Shown piece by piece: positions 16,963 through 24,548 of a stretch of DNA of 64,000 bases (position 1 is the stretch's first letter; each line of letters opens with the position of its first letter). The notes under the pieces are model-generated. The model worked only from the letters and a program-made list of their open reading frames with translations, searched no databases and was not told the DNA's origin. Source of the stretch: CAYXEN01 sp964464035. GTDB lineage: Bacteria > Krumholzibacteriota > Krumholzibacteriia > WVZY01. A program made the translations under genes and the position numbers. The stretch spans positions 1 through 64,000 of the forward strand of contig CAYXEN010000002.1 in NCBI GenBank assembly GCA_964464035.1, in the 5' to 3' direction.

Positions 16963-19806
16963 ATGCATGCGACCTCTCGTTTGTCCCGCGCCGGGCTGGC
17001 CGCGGCTCTTCTATTGTGTCTCATACCGGTTCATTCCAGTTCATCCGGCCATCAGCCTATAGGTAGGCCTACCCGAAATAGAACCGTATCGAATATCTCA
17101 ACGTATCGATATGACAATGAATACAGCCTGCTGGCCTCGTGGCGTTACGGCGCCTGCCGCTCGGTCGCGGCCATGGGAGACACCGCACTCGTGGGCAACG
17201 GCGGCGTCCTCGAGATTGTCGATTTCTCCGATCCTGCGTTTCCTGAAAAAATCGGCGAGGTGGTTACGCCGGGAATGATCAGGGATATCGCCGTAGCGGA
17301 AAGCTGGGTTTATATAGCCGACGGTGTAGCCGGGCTATTAGTGGTAGATATTCACGATCCGACCTCTCCACAGATCGTATGGAGCTGGGATTTTCCCGGC
17401 TACTACTGCAATGACGAGGTGTTATCCGTAAAGATAGATACGGACGGCTTTCTCTATTTTCTCTCCAGGCTCGGGGTATCGAGAGTCGACATCAGCAACC
17501 CGGCAAGTCCCTCGATAGTGCATGTATATGGTGGAGGCGGCATAGATATCGGTTTTGCCGTGGGAAACGGGTATGTGTACATATCCGGCTACGACGACAT
17601 GGGCCCCCCGCAGTTTACGATCCTGGATATTGCTAGCGGAGATGCGCTGGTTCAATCGATCGGACCAGAGGCATCTGACATCGAGTATTACTCAGATTAT
17701 CTCTACTGCAATAATCGCTATCGTTATAATAGCGTGATCATCGATGTGTCCGACCCGCCGGACTTTAGTAAAGCCAGTCACGCTGTTGCTGAATTCGAGT
17801 ATTCGAATGCTATCGAGGTATCCTCGGGCATTGCTTTCGCAGGGACTTCCACCGGCCTTTCGATCTACGAGATAACCGACCCGTTGGTACCTACGTTCGA
17901 GTCGAGTCTTGCATTCAGTCCGGTTTATGATATGATTATCGCGGACGAGAGGCTCTATGCAGCCTGCGGCGAAAAGGGAGTAGTCGCGGTGTCGATTGAT
18001 GACTTGAATAGTCCCTTTGTCCTGGGCAGGTACGAGGTCCCCGGCATCCTGCGGGATGCCTATGCAGACAGTGCTCATGTGCTGATCGCCGCTGGCAGGA
18101 CTTTGCGGGTTCTCGACCGGGATGAAGAGGGTGAGCTCCGTGAAGTAGGCCGCCTCGATCTCGGACGGACAGTCCAGTGCGTCTACGAGGTCGGCTCTGT
18201 CGCTTACGCGGGCACGCAGGACGGAGTGTTCCTGGTGGACATCGCGACACCGGGTGCGCCGACGACCATCGATTCGCTGGCGATGGGAGATGTTGCGGCC
18301 ATAGATGGAAACGGCGAGAATCTTTTCGCCCTTGGGGACGTGCTTTCGGTTCTGGATGCGAGCAATCCTATCTATCCGATTGTGCTCAACACTTTGCCGG
18401 GCGGGATATACCTGGATGTGCAGGGTTCCCTCGTCGCCGTCGGCGATTACTCCAGCCTGAAGGTTTATGATCTCGCCGATGCATCTTCGCCGGCGGAGCT
18501 GTACTCCACCTCCCTTTTCGGAGGGCACGGCTTCGCCTTGTCGGACGAATTTTTCATCTACGGCGATGCATATGGTGTTTATTCCAGGAATCTGTTCACG
18601 GGTGAAGAATTCTGCATAGCCTGCGGATGGGGAGGACCGTGGAGGTTCGGGTCGATTGCCGCAGGCATGAGGAGGGTGTATTTCGAATACTTCAGTAGTG
18701 CCATAGGGGGATTGTACAAGACGCCGGAAATCGGTGTCAGCGATCCCTCGAAGGATTCATATCCGGATGGATGCCTGGGAGCGATCCAAAGAGTTCCAAC
18801 TTATTCCAGCAAGTTGCACGTCTTCGACGATCTTCTCTACGACGCCGACGACGAGGCAGGGTTGCTCGTGTATGGGGCTCCCGGCGGTTTCTTCGCGCTC
18901 GCGAGTTCGCCGGACAGGTACATCGATGCTTTCTCGCAGATACCCTACGATACGCTGGGCGGCTTCAAGATTCTCTGTGCTTCTTCCCAACCTACGGGAT
19001 ACGTGGTCGAATTGAAATCGCCCGATTTGTCGATCCAGGTGGGCGGCGGCGCTTTTTCGCACAGCGTGATCGAGACTACTGTTATGGCTCCAGGGGATTC
19101 GTTCAGCATGTCTCCGGTGGTGGTGTCGATTCCGGAGATCAGCGCACGGTTGGAAACCGATATCTCATGCATAGTTCATCCCGTCGAGTATCCTGGGCTT
19201 TCAGATACCGCCGCGATCCATATGGCTATCGATCCTCCCGTGGCGACCGCCTTCGTCGCCGCCGAGGCCGCGGCGAGCGAAGGCGGATGCCTGATACGGT
19301 GGAGAGTGAGCGACCCTTCTCAGGTTGCAACTTTCGACATCCTTCGAAGCATCGACCGCACAGAGCCCGCCCGATGGGAACTCATAGCGGACAACCTCGA
19401 GCCGGCAACTGTATCCTACCTGGACGCCGGTTATCCGCGGGGCGAGGATCTGCTGTACAGGATCGCAGCGAACATGGAGGATGGGGATAGAATACTCTCC
19501 AGGCCCATCGGCCTCCATCTCGCAAAGGGAAAGCTAGCTCTGTACGCCAACCAGCCCAATCCTTTCAATCCTTCTACGAAGATCGCTTTCCGGGTGCCTC
19601 GAGCAGGACACGTCGAGCTTAAGATCTATTCAGCGGAGGGAAAGCTCGTAGCCACGTTGATCGACGGCGACATGACCGAGGGGTATCACTCTATCGAGTG
19701 GAACGGGTCGAACGACCTGGGGCAGCCCGTCGGTTCGGGTATATATTTCTGCCGCCTCCGAACGCTCAAGCAAGAGCGCGTGCGGAAAATGGCGCTTGTC
19801 AAGTGA
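16963..19806 (+). CDS. Secreted LVIVD-repeat beta-propeller protein with FlgD-like C-terminal domain
   Basis: 947 aa, start after GGGGAGAAAAAC. The signal peptide ends near VHSSSSG. Residues about 60-560 hold repeated blades of the LVIVD type: VLEIVDFSDPAFPEKIGEV, LLVVDIHDPTSPQIV, VSRVDISNPASPSIVHVYG, VFLVDIATPGAPT and LKVYDLADASSPAELY. A fibronectin-like module lies around 760-850. The C-terminus (LYANQPNPFNPSTKIAFRVP, then VELKIYSAEGKLVATL and SGIYFCRL) matches the FlgD-Ig/type A sorting-domain-like family common in FCB-group secreted proteins. It is probably a surface or secreted protein; its ligand is unknown. No type IX secretion genes are in the window. Confidence 0.85.
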   Translation: MHATSRLSRAGLAAALLLCLIPVHSSSSGHQPIGRPTRNRTVSNISTYRYDNEYSLLASWRYGACRSVAAMGDTALVGNGGVLEIVDFSDPAFPEKIGEVVTPGMIRDIAVAESWVYIADGVAGLLVVDIHDPTSPQIVWSWDFPGYYCNDEVLSVKIDTDGFLYFLSRLGVSRVDISNPASPSIVHVYGGGGIDIGFAVGNGYVYISGYDDMGPPQFTILDIASGDALVQSIGPEASDIEYYSDYLYCNNRYRYNSVIIDVSDPPDFSKASHAVAEFEYSNAIEVSSGIAFAGTSTGLSIYEITDPLVPTFESSLAFSPVYDMIIADERLYAACGEKGVVAVSIDDLNSPFVLGRYEVPGILRDAYADSAHVLIAAGRTLRVLDRDEEGELREVGRLDLGRTVQCVYEVGSVAYAGTQDGVFLVDIATPGAPTTIDSLAMGDVAAIDGNGENLFALGDVLSVLDASNPIYPIVLNTLPGGIYLDVQGSLVAVGDYSSLKVYDLADASSPAELYSTSLFGGHGFALSDEFFIYGDAYGVYSRNLFTGEEFCIACGWGGPWRFGSIAAGMRRVYFEYFSSAIGGLYKTPEIGVSDPSKDSYPDGCLGAIQRVPTYSSKLHVFDDLLYDADDEAGLLVYGAPGGFFALASSPDRYIDAFSQIPYDTLGGFKILCASSQPTGYVVELKSPDLSIQVGGGAFSHSVIETTVMAPGDSFSMSPVVVSIPEISARLETDISCIVHPVEYPGLSDTAAIHMAIDPPVATAFVAAEAAASEGGCLIRWRVSDPSQVATFDILRSIDRTEPARWELIADNLEPATVSYLDAGYPRGEDLLYRIAANMEDGDRILSRPIGLHLAKGKLALYANQPNPFNPSTKIAFRVPRAGHVELKIYSAEGKLVATLIDGDMTEGYHSIEWNGSNDLGQPVGSGIYFCRLRTLKQERVRKMALVK

Positions 19807-19951
19807 TGATGGACGGATTGGAGCCTTGCTCTTTACATTTGTTGTGCTCAAGGGTTGTTAATCTCATGTAGTCTCATTTTGAATGAATTATCATTTGCTT
19901 CCCGATTGGCTGATCACTGTCTCGGCCGCGAGAATCTGGAGTTTCGCCCTC

Positions 19952-21220
19952 ATGCCGAGGACCGACGCTTCCATAAGGCTGCTATTGATCATGGTCATCA
20001 TTCTCGCCTTTCTTCTGCGCTTGGGCTGGGTGCTGTTGAAGCCGCTTAGAAGCATAGAGAAGGATGCTGTACACTATGATGACATTGCAGTCAATCTGCT
20101 TGCCGGAAAAGGCTTCAGTCTCTCCGACGAACACCTGCTTCCCGCCGACAGGATGCCGGATCGAAGTCCGCGGCCCACAGCGAGGAGACCGGTTCTATAC
20201 CCGATGTTTCTTGCAGGCGTCTACAAGCTCTTCGGGAGGAGCTTCACGGCGGTGGGGGTCGTTCAGGCTTTGCTGGGCACGCTCACGGTTTACCTTATCT
20301 GCCTTCTGGGTCGAATGGCCACCGGAAGGGCGCCGGTTGGCCTGATTGCGGCCGCTTTGTCGGCAATCTATCTGCCCTTCATCAGATATGCCGGCTCGCT
20401 TCTCACCGAAACTCTTTTTCTCTTTCTCGCCGTGCTGGGTTTTCATTATATGTTCATTGCTTTGCGTGAAAGCAAGATCAAGTGGAGCCTCATCGCTGGA
20501 ATGATTGGAGGCCTCGCATTTCTGTGTCGTCCGACGGCTATTGGATTCCCGTTGGTCTTTGTTCTTCTTGTAATCACTGCAATCAAGCTCGGCAAAAGAA
20601 GGCGCCCCGTTTTGAAATCAGCTGCTTATCTCGTTGCGTTCCTGGTTTTTTATTCCGGTTGGCTGGCCAGGAACTATCATACATTCGGAGCTTTCATCCC
20701 CACTTTCACTTCTGCTGGATACAACCTCTTCGTGGGAAGCTATCCCTCGGCGCGGGGAAAAGCCAACATTCCCCTGGATGAACATCCCGTGGAGCTAAGG
20801 AGGAAGCTGGAGGGAAAGGGGGAAGTAGAAGCAAACCGGATTTTCATGCATGCGGCTTTGGGCAACATCCGCAATCACCCAGGTGCTTATCTGAAACTGA
20901 TGATGATGAAGTTTGTTAGAGCTTGGTTCAACGTGAGAAGAGGCCATGATTGGCTTCCAACGGCAAGGAGCCTGCTACTCAACGGACTATTGCTTGTTCT
21001 TGCCTCCGTGGGGGCGGTGTTGCTCTCGATAAGAGATGCATTCGCAACGGCGTTTCTAGCTTCCCCCATCGTTTATTTTACATTGTTTCATGCTCTCGTG
21101 GTTTCGAGCACGCGCTACAATCTTCCCAGCGTCCCTTTCGCCATCGTGTTTGCCGCTGTCGCGCTCGAGGAGGCAGGCCGGAAAACAGTCGCGAGTCGTG
21201 TTAGACTGTATGCATCATGA
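19952..21220 (+). CDS. GT39-like membrane glycosyltransferase (ArnT/PMT superfamily)
   Basis: 422 aa from the ATG at 19952, which has GGAG 9 nt upstream; an ATG at 19883 adds 23 residues without a ribosome site. About ten TM segments. The first outer loop after TM1 carries IEKDAVHYDDIAVNLLAGKG, with the acidic pair expected for GT-C catalysis, and then RRPVLYPMFLAGVYKLFG. FRRPVxYP-like and LTETLFLFL motifs match PMT_2 proteins, which transfer sugars from polyprenyl-phosphate donors at the outer face. It stands alone between the propeller gene and tRNA-Leu, so its partners are unclear. Confidence 0.82.
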   Translation: MPRTDASIRLLLIMVIILAFLLRLGWVLLKPLRSIEKDAVHYDDIAVNLLAGKGFSLSDEHLLPADRMPDRSPRPTARRPVLYPMFLAGVYKLFGRSFTAVGVVQALLGTLTVYLICLLGRMATGRAPVGLIAAALSAIYLPFIRYAGSLLTETLFLFLAVLGFHYMFIALRESKIKWSLIAGMIGGLAFLCRPTAIGFPLVFVLLVITAIKLGKRRRPVLKSAAYLVAFLVFYSGWLARNYHTFGAFIPTFTSAGYNLFVGSYPSARGKANIPLDEHPVELRRKLEGKGEVEANRIFMHAALGNIRNHPGAYLKLMMMKFVRAWFNVRRGHDWLPTARSLLLNGLLLVLASVGAVLLSIRDAFATAFLASPIVYFTLFHALVVSSTRYNLPSVPFAIVFAAVALEEAGRKTVASRVRLYAS

Positions 21221-21274
21221 GAATAATGCGAAAGCGCACAATAGCATTTAGCACCACAGCTTAGGGTAATGCTA

Positions 21275-21302
21275 TAGATATCAACTGAAGGTGTGCTATA
21301 AT
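21275..21302 (+). promoter_or_regulatory. Candidate promoter upstream of tRNA-Leu
   Basis: A perfect -10 TATAAT lies at 21297-21302, preceded by TG at 21293-21294, which fits an extended -10 element loosely. I see no good -35. It is 75 bp upstream of the tRNA 5' end. Confidence 0.35.
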
Positions 21303-21377
21303 CGCAAGAGCAGATGCGCACGGGGAGTTCGAATTCGCATACTGTAAAGATCGAAATATCATTCGGTCAATGCTACC

Positions 21378-21467
21378 GCCGGAGTGGCGGAATTGGTAGA
21401 CGCAGCGGACTTAAAATCCGCTGGAGTTGCAGACTCCGTCCCGGTTCGAGTCCGGGCTCCGGCACCA
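21378..21467 (+). tRNA. tRNA-Leu (TAA)
   Basis: Class II cloverleaf with a long variable arm. Acceptor stem GCCGGAG/CTCCGGC, anticodon stem GCGGA/TCCGC, anticodon TAA at 21412-21414, variable arm built on GGAGT/ACTCC, T-arm GGTTCGAGTCC, and CCA encoded. Confidence 0.95.
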
Positions 21468-21495
21468 ATCCTCTTAGCCCGCAAAGAGCGACCTC

Positions 21496-22320
21496 TCAAA
21501 TCTCGAAGCCGACGATCAGCTTGACTGCGAGCGCTCCTATGAGTGAGTAGATGATGAAGATGACGAGCCAGTGAGTATGCCAGAAGAGGAACGGGTACGA
21601 GACGCCGGGATACTCGAGGTGCACGGCGGCGATGTGCGAATCGGAAGGTATGGGTGGAAGGCCGGGGTGGAGAAGAGGCTCTATCAGTGAAGAAGAGCTC
21701 CGCGATGCCCCTATGAACCTGTGAGGCCGCTCGGCCGTGACCGGGATCTCGTATTTCTCTCCGTCGACGTCGATCGTGATGGAGTGCGTTCCGGCTGACA
21801 GGATCTTGAGGCGCCAGTCGATCTCGCCGAGTTCGGTTATCCTCACGGGGCCCGCATCGATGGAAGCCCCGGGGCTGCATTCGAGGGAGACATTCGCCCC
21901 AAGGGGATCGATGCCCTCGTCGAGAACGACGCTCAAGATCGTCGTCTCGCCCGGCGACAAAGGTTTTCTCCCGTAGCGCTCGTCCATCTGCATGAAGACG
22001 ATGATGACGGGGATGATCATTATGAAGAGCGGCTTGAGCGTGTAGCCGAGATACTTCAAGTTGGACTTCAAGGCGCCGGACAGGGCCCTCAGGATGGCGA
22101 GGAAATCATCCTGGTAGATTCTCATCTCGAGGATGTAGGATTTGAACCTGTCCTTCGCGAGGCGGATCTTCTCCTGGTTCGAAGTATATTTGAACACGTA
22201 GGCCATACCAACGCCGGCGAGGATCGATAGCCAGGCGAGCCCGTACGCTTGCCCCCCCCAGCTCGCGGGCAGGAGGACCAGGTCCGTCAGTTTGGATATG
22301 ATTGTCGAAAGAAGCTCCAT
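21496..22320 (-). CDS. Three-TM membrane protein with extracytoplasmic domain, last gene of the sulfate-activation/phosphodiesterase operon
   Basis: 274 aa. TM1 is about 20-44 (GLAWLSILAGVGMAYVF). A strongly charged amphipathic stretch follows (NQEKIRLAKDRFKSYILEMR), then TM2 around 93-112 (LFIMIIPVIIVFMQM), a beta-rich domain of about 130 residues (SPGETTILSVVLDEG and later strands) and a C-terminal TM3 (HWLVIFIIYSLIGALAV). The TM-charged helix-TM layout recalls Oxa1/EMC3/DUF106-type membrane proteins; that is topology only, with no signature I can confirm. It starts 13 bp after the small LGY-tail protein and closes the eight-gene operon. Function unknown; a membrane scaffold or transporter subunit is a guess. 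Confidence 0.7.
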   Translation of the reverse strand: MELLSTIISKLTDLVLLPASWGGQAYGLAWLSILAGVGMAYVFKYTSNQEKIRLAKDRFKSYILEMRIYQDDFLAILRALSGALKSNLKYLGYTLKPLFIMIIPVIIVFMQMDERYGRKPLSPGETTILSVVLDEGIDPLGANVSLECSPGASIDAGPVRITELGEIDWRLKILSAGTHSITIDVDGEKYEIPVTAERPHRFIGASRSSSSLIEPLLHPGLPPIPSDSHIAAVHLEYPGVSYPFLFWHTHWLVIFIIYSLIGALAVKLIVGFEI

Positions 22321-22333
22321 GTAATCACCGCTG

Positions 22334-22528
22334 TCACGAAATGTATCCGAGTCCCTCTAGTTTCTTCTTTATCTCCTCGTCGCTTGCCGAGTCGCCGCCC
22401 ATCTTGGCGATCTCCTTCTCTATTATGTGTACGACGAATTCGTCCACTGAGGAGTAGCCCGATATCTCGGCCAGTTTCTTGAGCTTCTCGTAGAGCTCCT
22501 TGTCGAGTTTGACCTTGGGTCCGAACAT
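22334..22528 (-). CDS. Small ribbon-helix-helix-like protein with C-terminal LGY tail
   Basis: 64 aa, ATG at 22528 after AAAGGAG. Residues about 4-42 (KVKLDKELYEKLKKLAEISG then YSSVDEFVVHIIEKEI) match the beta strand plus two helices of a ribbon-helix-helix domain. A short linker leads to DEEIKKKLEGLGYIS. That tail parallels the end of the operon's APS kinase (EEKIKARLKDLGYL). It could be a DNA-binding autoregulator or a dimeric adaptor that docks through the tail; the sequence does not decide. It lies 22 bp after the secreted phosphodiesterase gene and 13 bp before the membrane protein. Confidence 0.75.
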   Translation of the reverse strand: MFGPKVKLDKELYEKLKKLAEISGYSSVDEFVVHIIEKEIAKMGGDSASDEEIKKKLEGLGYIS

Positions 22529-22550
22529 GTCTTCTCCTTTCTCTTGCCTT

Positions 22551-24548
22551 TCAATGAGCGAAGAGTGGTTCGCCCACCATGTCGTCAGGTTTCTTGATCC
22601 CGTAATAATCGAGTATGGTCGCCGCGAGATCGGTGAGGTCCGGGTTCTGGAGCACGATCTTCCGGTTCGACAGGAAGATCCCGGGAACCTCGTCGCTCGC
22701 CATGCAGTGATCGCCGCTCCACTTGCTCGTGTTGAGAGTGATGATCTCGCGAGTGAAGTTGCCGAGGGCTGACTTGTCGCTGCACCTGTATCCACGATGG
22801 TAGCCAACTATGAGATCGGGGGCGTTCGCCGTCTCGTTGCCGTGGTAGACTTCGCGCGTCTTGTATACCCTTCCGATCACGGGTTCGCCGGTCTCGGGAT
22901 CTCTTACGGCGAGGAGCTTGCGGGAAATCTCGTCGAGGAGTTCATCGTATTCGCGACCGGGTTTCACCACGCCCTTTTTCTCGCGTCCCTTGAGATTGAT
23001 GTACAGGCCGTTTATGCCGAGCCCGTAGGCCCGCGTCCGCCGCCAATCGACGTCGCTCAGCAAGTGATGTCGTTCGAGTTCGTCGGGCCGGCGGACCTCG
23101 ATGTAGCCGTTCTCGTAGAGCCACGTGTTGAGATTGAACTTCTTGTAGAAAGGCGCGAAGCCGTGGTCGGACATGATGATCAGCGCCGTCCCCTCCGGCA
23201 GCCGTTTCTCTACGACGCCGAGAACGCTGTCCATCCGGGTATAGAGGTTCTCGAGGGCGTCGCTGTAGCGGGCAGCTTCGGCCGTGTGAGCGGGATGCTT
23301 TGGATCCATGTTCCGCCACAACATGTGCGTGGACTGGTCGAGGGTCGATATGTAGAAGAAACCAAGGCCGCCTTTGTAGTCGTCCAGCACGGCATCGAGC
23401 ATCTTCAGTCTCTCGCCGAATACGATCCCCGTCTGCTCGATGAATTCACCGTCGCTCAGAACGCCCCACTCGAGGGCTTTCGTGTCTTCCGGCATCCCCT
23501 GCGTGTAATAGAAGCCGATCTTCTTATAGAGAGAAGCGGCGTACCCCGGAGGAGTCGATATGGGGAGCGCCGGATGAGCGGGATCGATGTTCACGGGCGA
23601 GGCGTAGAGCCCGAGATAAGGATCGATAGACCTGAGATGGAAGCGGCAGATGCCTTTCACCGAGTGAAGCGGACCCAGTATCGGGAAAGACACTTCGACC
23701 CAATCGCTCCACTCGCCGACCTCGAGTATCAATTGCTTGTCGCCTACGACGATCTTAGCCGCCTTGCTCTCCTTGTCCGCGTATACGACGAGCGGCACTT
23801 CGAGGTGAGGTTTTCCCTCCTTCATCGTATTCTCCGGGCCGACGAGCGCACTCGCCGCCTTGCCGCCGCGCACGCTCACGGGGTAGATCTTTCCACCGGA
23901 GACGTCCAAGGTCGCCATCGAGGGATCGTCCGTGAAATACGAGAAGGTTCCGTACGTTCCCAGGAGATCGGGCGTGCCCATGCCCGACATGGCCTTCGCC
24001 TTTGACTCCACCGGCGGGAAATTGGAAGGGATCCTGAAGATGGTGCAGGGAACGTCGTGCTCGCCGAGAATCTGCCAGAATGCCTCGCCCTTGCGAAGCA
24101 GGAGCACCTTGCCCTTGGACAGGGGAATCCTCCAGCTTCCCAGCTTGAGGATCTTTTTCGGTTCCTCCACGAGCGCTGCGGAAAAAGTAGGGAGATAGTT
24201 TTTCGGATTCCTGTGTATGAAGTCGAATATTCCATGGCCGCCCGGGTCCATGCCGGTTATGAAGTTCGACCAGGCGACGGGGCTCTGCGGGGGAACGCTC
24301 GTGCCCAGATGCGCGTAGGATCCTTCTTTCATGAGCCGTTCGAAGTGCGGCATCCGTCCCTCGGCGGTGAACTTTTCCAGGAGGTACGGGTCCATGCCGT
24401 CGATGCCGAGGACGAAGAGGTTCTTGGTTCCGCCGTCCGCGCGCGCCGCTCTTGCTCCCGTCCCGGGGCGGGTCGGTGCGATCGCCGCTGCGATGACGAG
24501 CAGAAGCGCTGCAAGGCGAATCGAGTATTTCACGCAAGATCTTTTCAC
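22551..24548 (-). CDS. Exported alkaline-phosphatase-superfamily phosphodiesterase (paralogue A)
   Basis: 665 aa from the GTG at 24548, overlapping the upstream stop by four bases (GTGA). The signal peptide (about 1-37, SIRLAALLLVIAAAIAPTRP) predicts export. The type I phosphodiesterase/nucleotide pyrophosphatase fold is shown by VLGIDGMDPY (metal Asp near 50), SPVAWSNFITG with Ser89 at the nucleophile position, a later LDQSTHMLWRNMDP, IIMSDHGFAPF, and SGDHCMASDEVPGIFLSN near the end. The insert between nucleophile and second metal site is large and includes GFYYTQGMPED. Alternatives are phosphatase, sulfatase or phosphonate hydrolase activity. Closest in layout to paralogue B next door. Confidence 0.85.
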   Translation of the reverse strand: MKRSCVKYSIRLAALLLVIAAAIAPTRPGTGARAARADGGTKNLFVLGIDGMDPYLLEKFTAEGRMPHFERLMKEGSYAHLGTSVPPQSPVAWSNFITGMDPGGHGIFDFIHRNPKNYLPTFSAALVEEPKKILKLGSWRIPLSKGKVLLLRKGEAFWQILGEHDVPCTIFRIPSNFPPVESKAKAMSGMGTPDLLGTYGTFSYFTDDPSMATLDVSGGKIYPVSVRGGKAASALVGPENTMKEGKPHLEVPLVVYADKESKAAKIVVGDKQLILEVGEWSDWVEVSFPILGPLHSVKGICRFHLRSIDPYLGLYASPVNIDPAHPALPISTPPGYAASLYKKIGFYYTQGMPEDTKALEWGVLSDGEFIEQTGIVFGERLKMLDAVLDDYKGGLGFFYISTLDQSTHMLWRNMDPKHPAHTAEAARYSDALENLYTRMDSVLGVVEKRLPEGTALIIMSDHGFAPFYKKFNLNTWLYENGYIEVRRPDELERHHLLSDVDWRRTRAYGLGINGLYINLKGREKKGVVKPGREYDELLDEISRKLLAVRDPETGEPVIGRVYKTREVYHGNETANAPDLIVGYHRGYRCSDKSALGNFTREIITLNTSKWSGDHCMASDEVPGIFLSNRKIVLQNPDLTDLAATILDYYGIKKPDDMVGEPLFAH

